Shown: positions 34,414-46,153, counted from the stretch's first letter. The stretch is DNA of 64,000 bases from CAVXFL01 sp963761015 (GCA_963761015.1 CAVXFL010000005.1:23192-87191); one strand, 5' to 3'. Notes: generated by a model from the letters alone, not told the origin. Numbers and translations: made by a program.

Positions 34414-35492
34414 CGTGAACCGAGCGAGGTGAGGATTTCATAGCCGTTGGTGCCGGCCGCCTCGGCCACCTTGTCGGGCGGCAACTCCGGGCCGATCAGC
34501 TCCAGCCAATCGCCAGGGCCGATCTCGGGCCGATCGGTCAGGTCGTAGGTGGTCAGGTCCATGGACACGCGCCCTACCAGCGGCACCGGTGTCCCGTCAA
34601 AGCAAGCCGCGCCGCGGTCGGACAGGCTGCGCAACCAGCCGTCGGCATAGCCGATCCCGACGGTGCCGATCCGGCTCGGCCGCGCGGCCCGCCAGATGCC
34701 GTTGTAGCCGACCGTCTCGCCGGCCGGGATCTCGCGCACCTGCAGCACGCGGGCCAGCAGACGCACGGCGAGGCGCATGGGGTTGGGACGACCGGGCGTG
34801 GGATTGAGCCCGTACAGCGCCGCCCCCGGCCGGGCGAGGTCGGAGCCGAAATCGGGCCCGAGAAAAATGCCCGAGGAGTTGGCGAAGCAGCGCGGCGCCG
34901 CGGGCAGCATGGCGCAGCAATCGGCGAAGCGGCGGGCCTGCTCGCGGTTCACCGGGTCGGCGTCGCACTCCGCGGAGACGAGATGGGTCATGAGGTAGCG
35001 CAGCGCGATCCCGTCCAGACGGCTTCGGTCCGCGGCAACCGCCTGCTCGCGGGCATCGAGCCCGAGCCGGGCCATGCCGGTGTCGATATGCAGCAGCGCG
35101 GGCAGCTTGCGCCCCAATCGCCGCGCCTCCCCCAGCCAAGCGGCAATATCGGCGAGGGAATTCAGCACGGGGACGATGTCGTGCGCGGAAAAGTCCCGCT
35201 CCGAGCCGGGCGCGGCGCCGTTGAACACGGCGATCAGCGCGCCGGGCGCGATCGGGCGGATCGCCAGCGCCTCGTCCAGGCTCGCCACGAAGAAGTGCCG
35301 GCAACCGGCCTCATACAGAGCGGGGACGATAGCCTGTGCGCCGAGCCCGTAGGCGTCGGCCTTGACCACCGCCCCGACCGCGCCGCAAGCGTGGCGATGG
35401 CACAGTGTCCGCCAATTGGCCAGGATCGCGCCGAGATCGATCTCCAGCCGGGCGCCGGCGCGCCGCGGTGCGCCTGGCCCCTGCTCCGACAC
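34386..35492 (-). CDS. alr: Alanine racemase
   Basis: PLP enzyme converting L-alanine to D-alanine for peptidoglycan. GAVVKADAYGLGA carries the PLP Lys; GIGYADGWLRS carries the second catalytic residue (Tyr); VGRVSMDLTTYDLTD is the conserved substrate loop. The start is taken as GTG 35492, four bases after the dnaB stop, giving 368 residues, the usual length; an ATG at 35558 would give 390 residues and sit inside dnaB. The sequence around this start is part of a short palindromic element also found inside dnaB. Confidence 0.9.
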   Translation of the reverse strand: MSEQGPGAPRRAGARLEIDLGAILANWRTLCHRHACGAVGAVVKADAYGLGAQAIVPALYEAGCRHFFVASLDEALAIRPIAPGALIAVFNGAAPGSERDFSAHDIVPVLNSLADIAAWLGEARRLGRKLPALLHIDTGMARLGLDAREQAVAADRSRLDGIALRYLMTHLVSAECDADPVNREQARRFADCCAMLPAAPRCFANSSGIFLGPDFGSDLARPGAALYGLNPTPGRPNPMRLAVRLLARVLQVREIPAGETVGYNGIWRAARPSRIGTVGIGYADGWLRSLSDRGAACFDGTPVPLVGRVSMDLTTYDLTDRPEIGPGDWLELIGPELPPDKVAEAAGTNGYEILTSLGSRCARVHKTG

Positions 35493-35501
35493 GGGGTCAG
35501 G
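35473..35501. repeat. Short palindromic element at the dnaB-alr junction
   Basis: Arms CCTGGCCCC and GGGGTCAGG pair with one mismatch around an 11-base loop. The core 35477-35498 is identical at 19 of 22 positions to a stretch inside dnaB (36258-36279). Read on the minus strand both encode Asp-Pro-Val-Ser. The dnaB stop and the alr GTG start lie within it. Confidence 0.45.
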
Positions 35502-37020
35502 ACGCGTCGTCGCCGGAGTGCTGGGTATCGAGATCCGTGAAACGGGTGAGGCTGGCATCGAAATACAATTTCACCACGCCGATCGGGCCGTGCCGCTGCT
35601 TGGCGATGATCAGCTCGGCCTGATTGTATTCCGCATTCATGTCCTCGTGCCACTTCTGCTGCGCCTGGAGATATTTTTCGTCGCTCGGGAAGGCGCTCTT
35701 CTTCGGCTCCCGCTGCTCGAGGTAATAGGCCTCGCGATACAGGAACAGCACGGCGTCGGCGTCCTGCTCGATGGTGCCGGATTCGCGCAAATCCGATAGC
35801 TGCGGCCGCTTGTCCTCGCGGCTTTCCACCGCGCGCGACAGTTGCGAGAGCGCCAACACCGGGACCGCGAGTTCCTTGGCCAGTGCCTTCAGCCCCTGGG
35901 TGATCTGGCTGATTTCCAGCACCCGGTTCTCCGGCCGCGTGCCGGCCGACGGCCGCATCAATTGCAGGTAGTCCACGACCACCAGCGCCAGCCCCTTGGT
36001 GCGCTTGAGCCGCCGGGCGCGCGTGCGCAATGCGGAGAGCGTGATCGCCGGGGTGTCGTCGATGTAGATCGGCAAGCCGGACAGCTCGCGGCTGACCTCG
36101 ACGAAGCGGTCGAAATCCTTCTGGCCGATTTCGCCGCGCCTGATGCGATCGCTGGTGATCTCCGCCTCTTCGGCGAGCAGGCGGGTCGCAAGCTGCTCGG
36201 CGCTCATTTCCAGCGAGAACACGGCGACGGTGGCCTTCGCCCGTCCGTCCGGACCCGCCCCGTGCTGCGACACGGGGTCCTCGGCACGCGCGTCGGCGAC
36301 CAATGCGCGGGCGGCGCCGAACGCGATCTTGGTGGCCAGCGCGGTCTTGCCCATCCCAGGGCGGCCGGCGAGAACGAGCAGGTCGGACGGGTGCAGCCCG
36401 CCCAGTTTCTTGTCCAGATCGCGCAGCCCGCTCGATTGGCCGCGCACCCGCCCGGCGCTTTTCAGCGCGCGCTCGGCGCCGAGCAGCGCATCGGACAGCG
36501 CCCGCTCGAAGGTGATGAACCCGCCGTCGGTCCCGCCGCGCGTCGCCAAGTCGTAGAGGGACTGCTCGGCCGATTCGATCTGCGCCGCGCCGTCCAGCTC
36601 CGGTTCGGAGCCGAAGGCGCGGTTCACGACGACTTCGCCGAGGTCGATCAGTTGCCGGCGCAACCAAGCGTCGTGGATGGCGCGGCCATATTCGCCGGCG
36701 TTGATGATGCCGACCATGGCCGAGAGGAGTTGGGCCAGGTACGGGGTGCCGCCGACCTCCTCGAGGATGCCGGAATGCTCGAACTCGGCGCGCAGGGTGA
36801 CGGCATCGGCGAGCTGCCCGGTCTCCACCCGCCGCGCGATGGCCTGGAAGATGCGCCCATGCGCGGAGTGGGCGAAGTGCTCGGGCGCGAGGAAGTCGCC
36901 GACCCGCTCATACGCCTTGTTATTGGCGAGCAAGGCGCCGAGCAGCGCCTGCTCGGCCTCCATATTGGCCGGCGGCAGACGCTGCGAGATGCCGAGAAGG
37001 GGCGACTTGATCTGGTTCAT
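35497..37020 (-). CDS. dnaB: Replicative DNA helicase DnaB
   Basis: Hexameric 5'-3' helicase of the replication fork, 507 residues. N-terminal domain from LPPANMEAEQALLGALLANN; C-terminal RecA-like ATPase with Walker A AGRPGMGKTALATK, Walker B LALVVVDYLQLM, and the KALAKELAVPVLALSQLSRA block. Between Walker A and the conserved FSLEMS there is an insertion of about 25 residues (ALVADARAEDPVSQHGAGPD) not found in short homologues; part of it is encoded by the palindromic repeat 36258-36279. Confidence 0.95.
   Translation of the reverse strand: MNQIKSPLLGISQRLPPANMEAEQALLGALLANNKAYERVGDFLAPEHFAHSAHGRIFQAIARRVETGQLADAVTLRAEFEHSGILEEVGGTPYLAQLLSAMVGIINAGEYGRAIHDAWLRRQLIDLGEVVVNRAFGSEPELDGAAQIESAEQSLYDLATRGGTDGGFITFERALSDALLGAERALKSAGRVRGQSSGLRDLDKKLGGLHPSDLLVLAGRPGMGKTALATKIAFGAARALVADARAEDPVSQHGAGPDGRAKATVAVFSLEMSAEQLATRLLAEEAEITSDRIRRGEIGQKDFDRFVEVSRELSGLPIYIDDTPAITLSALRTRARRLKRTKGLALVVVDYLQLMRPSAGTRPENRVLEISQITQGLKALAKELAVPVLALSQLSRAVESREDKRPQLSDLRESGTIEQDADAVLFLYREAYYLEQREPKKSAFPSDEKYLQAQQKWHEDMNAEYNQAELIIAKQRHGPIGVVKLYFDASLTRFTDLDTQHSGDDAS
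36258..36279. repeat. Short palindromic element inside dnaB
   Basis: Perfect 7-bp arms CCCCGTG (36258-36264) and CACGGGG (36271-36277) around a 6-base loop. It lies in the part of dnaB that encodes an insertion relative to shorter DnaB proteins, and is 19/22 identical to the element at the dnaB-alr junction. Confidence 0.45.
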
Positions 37021-37144
37021 GCGATCCGGCCAGCATAGACCGGAGCCGCTCCCGCACCAGAGCCGCCGCCTGTGGAAGTCGGGGACTTACGCCTGTGAAA
37101 AGCGGGGATAGCGGGACGACTTTCCAGTTCGCCTCCCGGCGAAA

Positions 37145-38413
37145 CTATTGCACCGCGGCGCCGACCCATTGCGCCCAGGCGAGCAACTGCCGGTCCTCGC
37201 CGTGGCGGCCGACGATCTGAATACCCAGGGGCAAGCCCTTCGGCCCCTTGCCCGCGGGCACCGTGACGCATGGGACGTGCAGACCGGTCCAGATGTAGTT
37301 GAACGCCGGATCCCCGGTCCAACCGATCCCGGCGGGCGCCTCGCCCGGGGCCGAGGGCGTGACCAGCACGTCGAGCCCCTCGGTCGCCTGCGGAAACGCC
37401 TGGCGCATCCGAACGAGCGTGGCGCGCGCGTTGTCCAACTCCTCCGGCGCGCGGCGCATCGCTGGCTCCAGCAACTCCATCAGTTCGGCGCTGATCTGGT
37501 CGCGCGCCGTGGTCAGCTCCCAGCCGAGCGACTGCGCGCTCTCGCCGAACTGCACGATCGGATGCGCCTGCTCCAGCGCGTTGAACGCCTCGGGCAGTTC
37601 ACGATCCTCCACCCAGGCGCCGGCGCGGGCGAGGCGGCGGGCCACGTCCGGCAACAGGGTTTGGGTCTCCGGAGCGGCCAGCCGCCACGATGGCGAGCGG
37701 CAGATACCGACGCGCGGCGGGCGGTCGGCCGCGGCTTCCGGATCGCCGAGATCCCGCCCCGCCGCCGCGCCGGCCAGCAGCGCGCAGTCGGCGACACTCC
37801 GGGCGAAGGCACCGACCGTATCGAGCGTGTCCGACATCATCTTCAGCCCGACCCGGCTGATCATGCCGTAGCTCGGCTTGTAGCCGACCACGCCGCAGAA
37901 CGCCGCCGGGCGGATGACGCTGCCCGCCGTCTGCGTCCCGAACGCGAAGGGGAAGAAATAGTCCGCCACCCCGGCCGCCGAGCCGCTGGAGGAGCCGCCC
38001 GGCGTGTGCGCCGGGTTGTGCGGGTTCACCGTCGGGCCTGGGTGGCGCACGGCGAACTCGGTCGTGACCGTCTTGCCCATGACCGCCCCGCCCGCGGCAC
38101 GGGTCCAGGCGACCGCCGCCGCGTCCGCCCGCGGGTGGTGCCCCGCCCAGATCGGCGAGTTGTATTCGCTCGGCATATCGGCCGTGTCGAACACGTCCTT
38201 CACGCCCACCGGCAGCCCGTGCAGCCGCCCCGGCGCGGCCCGCACCGCCGCCTCGCGGGCCGCCTCCGGATCGAACCAGGCGAACGCGTGGACGCGCGGC
38301 TCGCGCTCGGCGATCCGCGTGAGGCAGGCCTCCATCAGGTCGCGCGCGCTCAGGCGGCCGGCCTCGATCTGTCGGATGGCCTCGGTGGCGGTGAGCCGGG
38401 CGGCATCACTCAT
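37145..38413 (-). CDS. Amidase signature family enzyme
   Basis: Ser-cisSer-Lys hydrolase of 422 residues acting on amides. The catalytic Lys is near residue 72 (LPVGVKDVFDTAD), the cis-Ser near 141 in TPGGSSSGSAAGVA, and the nucleophile Ser near 165 in GTQTAGSVIRPAAFCG. Related to GatA and to aryl/fatty-acid amidases, but with no gatB or gatC nearby; MPSEYNSPIWAGHHP after the Lys is typical of stand-alone amidases. Probably cytosolic. Confidence 0.9.
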   Translation of the reverse strand: MSDAARLTATEAIRQIEAGRLSARDLMEACLTRIAEREPRVHAFAWFDPEAAREAAVRAAPGRLHGLPVGVKDVFDTADMPSEYNSPIWAGHHPRADAAAVAWTRAAGGAVMGKTVTTEFAVRHPGPTVNPHNPAHTPGGSSSGSAAGVADYFFPFAFGTQTAGSVIRPAAFCGVVGYKPSYGMISRVGLKMMSDTLDTVGAFARSVADCALLAGAAAGRDLGDPEAAADRPPRVGICRSPSWRLAAPETQTLLPDVARRLARAGAWVEDRELPEAFNALEQAHPIVQFGESAQSLGWELTTARDQISAELMELLEPAMRRAPEELDNARATLVRMRQAFPQATEGLDVLVTPSAPGEAPAGIGWTGDPAFNYIWTGLHVPCVTVPAGKGPKGLPLGIQIVGRHGEDRQLLAWAQWVGAAVQ

Positions 38414-38617
38414 TACAAATTCTCCTTAAGCGCGAAGCGCAGGCTGGCGCAGGCGCGATCGCGGGTCCATCTTTTGACCTATGCAACAGTCTGCCTGCCA
38501 GGGCGAGGCCGATGGCGCGGCGATTGCCCGCGAAGAAGGTGCGCTTGGACGAGGCGGGTTTTCGCGCCCGGCTCGGGAGCCTGTTCGGACCCCAAGCGTG
38601 TTTCTCGAGAGGCTGTC

Positions 38618-38993
38618 ATGATCCCGCATTCCCGAATTGTGCCATTTGTTCTCATGGCCGGCGTTCTCGCCACAGGCGCCTGCGCGTTCCAGACGGGACC
38701 GGCGCGCCCGCGGGCGGAAGTCGCGGCGGTGTCCGCCTGCCGGGTGCGCGCGGACGAGGTGTTCGAGCGGCAGAATTGCGATCATGTCTACCGCTCGGAC
38801 GCCTATCAAACCGACACGCGCGACGCGCCGTTCGCGACCTCGGGCATGCGCGGCGTGACCACCGCCGGATTGTCGCAACAGTTCGGCCGCGACAACACGC
38901 TGGACGAGTGCTCTGCGCTCCAACGGCTACGGCGCGGTGCCGCCGAAGAGCCCCAACATTCGCGGCAACCTGCCCGCCGGGACGCAGCCGTAA
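38618..38993 (+). pseudogene. Small exported protein, frameshifted near 38912
   Basis: An exported protein of about 125 residues starting with a signal peptide (FVLMAGVLATGACAF; the Cys may or may not be a lipidation site). The middle part CDHVYRSDAYQTDTRDAPF is not recognised. After DNTLDEC the frame turns into low-complexity Arg-rich sequence, while the next frame reads NGYGAVPPKSPNIRGNLPAG and stops at TAA 38991, a plausible true C-terminus. One extra base around 38911-38913 explains this. Function unknown. Confidence 0.55.
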
Positions 38994-39060
38994 CCGCCGG
39001 ACCCGCTTGCCGCGCCAGCCTGCCACCGCCTAGAACGGAAGCCTGGCAGGAGGGCGCGAC

Positions 39061-39412
39061 GTGAGCAGGATCATCCGCACGGAACCGAACCGGATTCTGG
39101 CCAAGGCCGTGGAATTCCACGGCTTCGTGTTCCTTCAGGGCGTCACCGCGAAGGATTCTGGCGCGCGACATCACCGGCCAGACCCAGGACGTGCTCGCGC
39201 AGATCGACTCCCTGTTGGAGACGCACGGCACCGACAAGACGCGGCTGTTGCAGGCGCTGATCTGGGTGAAGGACATCCGCGAGCGCGAGGCGCTCAACGC
39301 GGTCTGGACGGCGTGGCTGCCGGAAGGCGGCGCGCCCGCGCGGGCCTGCGTGCAATCCAACATGGCCGACCCGCGCGTGCTGGTGGAGATCATGGTTACG
39401 GCCTGTAAGTAG
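39061..39412 (+). pseudogene. RidA/YjgF-family protein, frameshifted at 39156
   Basis: RidA proteins hydrolyse reactive enamine/imine intermediates; this one has the short RidA form common next to amino-acid genes. N-terminal half SRIIRTEPNRILAKAVEFH and FVFLQGVTAKD lies in one frame; the C-terminal half, DVLAQIDSLLETHGTDKTRL, ALIWVKDIRE and PARACVQSNMADPRVLVEI, in the next. The RidA active-site Arg is in PARACVQ. One extra T in the TT at 39156-39157 restores the full protein of about 116 residues. Confidence 0.8.
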
Positions 39413-39434
39413 GCCGGGCGCCGTTCGGGCGCGT

Positions 39435-39730
39435 TCAGTTCGCGTCGCCGGGCATGTGCTCGCGCAAGACCTGATTCATCCGCAGCCGCCAATTCTTGCC
39501 CTGGCGCTGGCAGGCCGCGAGCACGTCCGGGTCGATGCGGAGCGTGGTGAGGACCTTCCTGTTGTCTCTCGGGGCCGGCCCCTGCCCCGCTTGAGCTCGG
39601 CTGCGACGTCGGTCCCGAAGACTTCGGCAATGACGTCGAGCGCCGGCCGTGCCTGCTGGACCTCCTCCTCGGTCCATTCTGGATTGTTATCGTCCGGTCG
39701 CGATGCTCGGTCATCCTTTCTGGCGCTCAT
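39435..39730 (-). pseudogene. brnA: BrnA-family antitoxin, frameshifted near 39588
   Basis: Antitoxin of the BrnTA type II system; it binds BrnT and DNA and autoregulates. The N-terminal half PEWTEEEVQQARPALDVIAE, VFGTDVAAELKRGRGRPRE and the C-terminal half DNRKVLTTLRIDPDVLAACQ, NWRLRMNQVLREHM are in different frames. A one-base deletion at the junction (RPRE to DNRK) explains it, unlike the insertions elsewhere in the window. The C-terminal ribbon-helix-helix is intact. Its start overlaps the end of brnT by 20 bases. Confidence 0.78.
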
Positions 39731-40001
39731 ACAATGTGACCTCTTTCTTGTTGGCCTTGCGAAAACTGATTACGTGCATGGCCTCACCTCGTCGGGTAAT
39801 CACGGCGACATGCAGCCGGCCGTTCAGGCGTGCCATGACCCGTAGCCGGATTTCGCCATGATCGTTGCGGGTGTCCTCGACCATCAAGGCGGTACCCCAT
39901 CCGAGAGCCGCCACCAGCTCGAAAGAGAGACCGCGGTCCAGCAACGATGCTTTTCGCCGAGGCCGGTGTATACTGACTGCGTCTGCCCGAGGGGGAGTCA
40001 T
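39711..40001 (-). CDS. brnT: BrnT-family ribonuclease toxin
   Basis: RelE-like ribonuclease toxin, about 96 residues. ERGLSFE-like start DRGLSFELVAALGW, then TALMVEDTRNDHGEIRLRV, then GRLHVAVITRRGEAMHVISF and RKANKKEVTLYE match the BrnT fold and its Arg/Glu catalytic cluster. The N-terminal 15 residues do not look like the usual BrnT start (FDPAK), so the true start or an extra indel is uncertain. The ATG used here overlaps, on the opposite strand, the ATG of the DUF4139 gene. Confidence 0.75.
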   Translation of the reverse strand: MTPPRADAVSIHRPRRKASLLDRGLSFELVAALGWGTALMVEDTRNDHGEIRLRVMARLNGRLHVAVITRRGEAMHVISFRKANKKEVTLYERQKG

Positions 40002-42027
40002 GCGCGCCGTCCTGCTTGCCGTCCTGCTGGTCGCCGGCGTCGGGCCGGCGTCGGCGTCGGAGCTTGCGCTCAAGCGCGTGATGCTGTCGTCGGCCGGGGT
40101 CGGTTATTTCGAATATCAGGCCCAGGTCGACGGGCAGGCGGCGCTCGGGCTCGACGTGCCGCTCGATCAGGTCGACGACGTGCTGAACTCGCTGGTCGTG
40201 TTCGACAGCGCGGGCGGGGTCGGCACGCTGGAACTGCCGAGCCGCGACGAGACGCACACCGCCTTCGGCAACGTGCCGTTCGGCCCCAGCGCGCTCAACT
40301 CGGTGATCGCGTTTCTGAACAGCCTGCAGGGCGTGGAGATCACGGTGCAGGGCCCGCGGCCGATGAGCGGGCGGATCATGCACGCGGACCGGGTGACGGA
40401 AACCCTGCCGGGCTCCCCCGGCCATCCAACGGTCAGTGTTCCGCGCACGCGCGTGACCCTGCTCGGCTCGGACGGGTTGCGCCAGTTCACGCTGGAGGAG
40501 GCGGACGGCGTGCAGGTCAGCGATCCGGGTCTGCGCGCGCGGATCGGCCACGCGCTGGAGGCGGCGCGCCGACAGACCAGCCAGACCATGCGCCACATAA
40601 CGCTGCACAGCACCGGCAGCGGCGCGCGGACCGTGCGCGTCGCCTATGTGGCGGTCGCGCCGTTGTGGAAGGCGACCTATCGGCTGGTGCTGCCGGCGGG
40701 GAAGAGCAAAACCGCGCGCCTGCAAGGCTGGGCGGTGCTGGAGAATCAGTCCGGCGCCGACTGGAGCGGCGTGGCATTAACCTTGCAATACGGCAACCCG
40801 GTGACGTTCCGCCAAGCGATTTACCGCAGCTACTACGTCAAGCGCCCGGAGGTTCCCGTGGAGGTGTTGGGCCGCATTCTGCCGAGCGTGGACACCGGCG
40901 CCCGGCCACCGCCGCCGAGATTTGCGGCGAGCAGGATGCGCTTCGCCCCGATGGCCGCGGCCGCCAGGCCCTCGCCCGCCCCGGGAGGTGCGATGTTGGC
41001 ACCCGCGCCACCGCCGGAAATGGCGCAACCGAGCGAAACCGCGGAGACGACCGAAAGCCCGGAAGAGACGATCTTTCAGGTGCCCTCGCCGGTGACCCTC
41101 GCCGCCGGCCACTCGGCGAGCGTGCCGATCCTGGACCGCAAGGTCCCGGCCGAGCGCGTCGATCTCCTGCCCGCCGACAGCAGCAAGCCTTTGTCGGCAT
41201 TGCGTATCGTGAACGACGCCAAGACCAGCCTGCCAGCGGGCGTGCTGACGCTGTACGACGCTTCCGGCGCGGCGACCTTCGCCGGCGACGCGCGGCTCGG
41301 CGGATTGCCGGCGGGGGAGAACCGGCTGCTGTCGTTCGCGCAGGATCTGCGCACCTCGGTCGCGCGCGAGGAGACCAGCCGGCGCAATCTGATCGCGCTG
41401 AGCGCGGCCGACGGCGTGCTGCATGTGACGTTCCGCAACAGGGACATCTTCCGCGTGGCCATCCACGCGCCGGCGGCGGAACCGCGCAAACTTCTGGTGG
41501 AGTTCGCGAAGGAACCGGATTCGACGTTCAAGATCGAGGGGCCGCCGATCGCCGGGATCGAGGAGACCGCGAAAGCATGGCGCGTTCCGGTGTCGCTCGC
41601 GCCGGGCGAGGCCCGCGAACTGGTCGCCTATCGCGACCACGTGGAAGCGCGCGATCTGGCGCTGCTGCCGGAGGGTGGCGACAACACCCAGGCGGTGGTC
41701 GGGATCCTGAACGAGGCCGCGCTGGACGCCCCCGCCCGCGCCGCGCTGGAACGCCTCGTCGCGCTGCGGCACGACGAGGCGCGGCGCCGCACCGAATTGG
41801 CCAGGTTGAAGACGCAACTCGATGCCGTGACACGGGACGAGGAGCGGATTCGCAAAAACCTCGGCGCGGTATCGCCGAACGACGCGCTACACATGCGCCT
41901 GACGCGCGCGCTCGACGCCGACGAAACGCGCATCGGGCAGATCGAACAGGCGATCGCGCAGGCCGAGGCGACGGTGGCGCGCGCGCACGCGGCCCTTGCA
42001 AGCGCCGTGCGTTCGCTGCGACTGTAG
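40000..42027 (+). CDS. Exported DUF4139-type protein
   Basis: Protein of 675 residues with a signal peptide (RAVLLAVLLVAGVGPASA), so periplasmic or outer-membrane facing. The central region (APLWKATYRLVLPAGKSKTA, GWAVLENQSGADWSGVAL) is the DUF4139 beta-structure, a Pro/Ala-rich linker lies near residue 320, and the C-terminus is a long Ala/Arg/Glu coiled coil (about 590-670). Function unknown. It lies just before ureC, 34 bases away, where ureA/ureB would be expected, with no visible relation to urease. Confidence 0.78.
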   Translation: MRAVLLAVLLVAGVGPASASELALKRVMLSSAGVGYFEYQAQVDGQAALGLDVPLDQVDDVLNSLVVFDSAGGVGTLELPSRDETHTAFGNVPFGPSALNSVIAFLNSLQGVEITVQGPRPMSGRIMHADRVTETLPGSPGHPTVSVPRTRVTLLGSDGLRQFTLEEADGVQVSDPGLRARIGHALEAARRQTSQTMRHITLHSTGSGARTVRVAYVAVAPLWKATYRLVLPAGKSKTARLQGWAVLENQSGADWSGVALTLQYGNPVTFRQAIYRSYYVKRPEVPVEVLGRILPSVDTGARPPPPRFAASRMRFAPMAAAARPSPAPGGAMLAPAPPPEMAQPSETAETTESPEETIFQVPSPVTLAAGHSASVPILDRKVPAERVDLLPADSSKPLSALRIVNDAKTSLPAGVLTLYDASGAATFAGDARLGGLPAGENRLLSFAQDLRTSVAREETSRRNLIALSAADGVLHVTFRNRDIFRVAIHAPAAEPRKLLVEFAKEPDSTFKIEGPPIAGIEETAKAWRVPVSLAPGEARELVAYRDHVEARDLALLPEGGDNTQAVVGILNEAALDAPARAALERLVALRHDEARRRTELARLKTQLDAVTRDEERIRKNLGAVSPNDALHMRLTRALDADETRIGQIEQAIAQAEATVARAHAALASAVRSLRL

Positions 42028-42061
42028 TTCGACCGAGCGAATTGAACCGAAGGCGGCAGCC

Positions 42062-43767
<1,706 letters not shown>

Positions 43768-43768
<1 letters not shown>

Positions 43769-44214
43769 TGCGCGCGCGGCAAGTGCTGCCGGCGGGAACC
43801 TGGGACGAGGCGCGGGAAGTCGATTCCGTCGTGCTCGACTACGACGGCCGGCACCGCCGGCGCATCGTGCTGCAAACCGAGCGTGGGCACGAGGCGTTGC
43901 TCGATCTGCCGCAAGCGACGCTTCTGCATCAGGACGACGGATTGCTTCTCGACAACGGCGGCGTGGTTCGGGTTCGGGCGCATGCCGAGCCGCTGATGGA
44001 AATTCGCGCGGAACCGAATGTGCTCGTGCGCATCGCCTGGAACCTTGGAAACCGGCATTTGCCGGTCCAGGTTTTGCAAGAGCATCTGCGCATCCATGCC
44101 GATCTGGTCATTGCCCATATGGTCCGCGGACTCGGCGGCCAGATCACGACAATCGACGCGCCGTTCGACCCCGAAACCGGAGCCTACGGAAGCCACCCGT
44201 CCGATCATGGCTGA
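43768..44214 (+). CDS. ureE: Urease accessory protein UreE
   Basis: Nickel-delivery chaperone of 148 residues. N-terminal domain up to LLDNGGVVRVRAHAEPLMEI, then the metal-binding domain with AWNLGNRHLPVQV (the conserved His dimer ligand) and HADLVIAHMVRGLGG. The C-terminus is short and has only a few His (GSHPSDHG), not the long His tail of the enteric protein, so it may bind little surplus nickel. Its 3' end overlaps ureF. Confidence 0.93.
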
Positions 44215-44881
44215 TAGCGCCGACGTTCTTCGCTTGCTCGCCTGGTTCTCGCCCGGTTTCCCGACCGGGGCCTATGCGTATTCGCACGGGCTGGAATGGG
44301 CGGTTGCGGCCGGCGATGTGGCCGACGCCGCGAGCCTGCGCGCCTGGATCGAGGATCTGCTGCTGCTCGGCACGGGACGGACGGATGCGATCCTGCTGCG
44401 CCATGCACACCGTGGCGCCGCGGATGGCCGAGCATCTGAAACTCTTCGTGCGGCCCCCGCAACGGCGCCGTCAGCCTTGGCCGAGCTGGCCGAAGCTGCA
44501 GCAAGCTGTCGCGAGCGGCGCGGCGAAACGCTCGCGCTTGGCGCCGCATTCGCAAGCGCCGCCGCGGCCTGGGATTTCGATCGCGCCCGCCACGTATCCG
44601 TTGGCGGTCGGCGCCCTGACCGGGCGGTCGAGGATCGGCGAGGATGCAGCGGTGGCCGCCTATCTTCAGGCCTTCGCGGCGAACCTCATCTCGGCGGGCG
44701 TGCGGCTGATTCCGCTCGGACAATCCGCAGGCCTCGCGGTTCTGGCCGGGCTGGAGGGCATCATCCTGTCGGTCGTGAATGCAACGCGACATGCCGAACT
44801 CGATGACATCGGCGGCGCGTGCTGGCGATCCGACATCGCCGGCATGCGGCACGAAACGCAGTATACGAGGCTGTTCCGCAC

Positions 44882-44885
<4 letters not shown>
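44207..44885 (+). pseudogene. ureF: Urease accessory protein UreF, frameshifted near 44582
   Basis: UreF forms a complex with UreH/UreD and UreG that opens the nickel site. The N-terminal part (RLLAWFSPGFPTGAYAYSHG, ERRGETLALGAAF) is in one frame; the C-terminal part (TYPLAVGALTGRSRI, AAYLQAFAANLISAGVRLIP, HETQYTRLFRT) in the next. One extra base near 44581-44584 joins them. Both halves keep family motifs. ATG 44207 overlaps ureE; TGA overlaps the ureG ATG. Confidence 0.88.
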
Positions 44886-45492
<607 letters not shown>

Positions 45493-45496
<4 letters not shown>

Positions 45497-45945
45497 GCTC
45501 GCGTCAGCCGTACCACCGGAATGGAGCGGGAGGTGCGGCGCTGGTATTTGTCGTACGGCGGATAGATCGCGACCAGACGCGGCCAGAGTTTCGCCTTCTC
45601 CTCGTCGCCAACCCGCCGCGCATGAACGGCGAAGCGCTCGGCGCCGATCTCCATTTCGGCGTTCGGATCGGCTTCCAGGTTGAGATACCAGCCGGGGTGT
45701 TGCGGCGCGCCGCCCTGGGAGGCGACCATGACCCAGTCGTCGCCGTCCTTCAAATACAGCAACGGCACGGTGCGGTTCTGCCCCGATTTACGCCCCCGCG
45801 TGGTGAGCAGACAAACCGGTGCGCCGGACGGAAAGCACCCCATCAATTTACCGCCGCTGCGGCGGTAAATCCAAGTGTTCAATGCGCTCATCGTGCGCAA
45901 AAGCGGCTTCCGCAGAGCCGCCAGCCGGTCCCCGGAGTCCATCAT
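45493..45945 (-). CDS. Deazaflavin-dependent nitroreductase-like protein (DDN family)
   Basis: Protein of 150 residues of the DDN/Rv3547-like family, whose studied members bind F420 or related flavins. GCFPSGAPVCLLTTRGRKSG is the family nucleotide-binding block, followed by RTVPLLYLKDGDDWVMVASQ and HPGWYLNLEADPNAEMEI. The start is ATG 45945 because GGAGAG lies just before it. A second DDN-type gene lies at 61421-61912. Substrate unknown. Confidence 0.85.
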
Positions 45946-46153
45946 GCTCTCCTCGGAAATATTGCGGCGAAAGATGCCACGTTTCTCAGTCTGCCAGCCT
46001 CGGACCGAAAATTGCCTCGCTTGCCGACGATGCGTCCAGCGCCGGATTATCGCCGCCATCGACGAAGTGCTGAGCCGCGCGTTCAGATAATCGAGCCTGC
46101 CGCCACATGCCGGCAGCGTGTAAGCTCGGCTCGATCAGATCGGAGCGGGGCCA

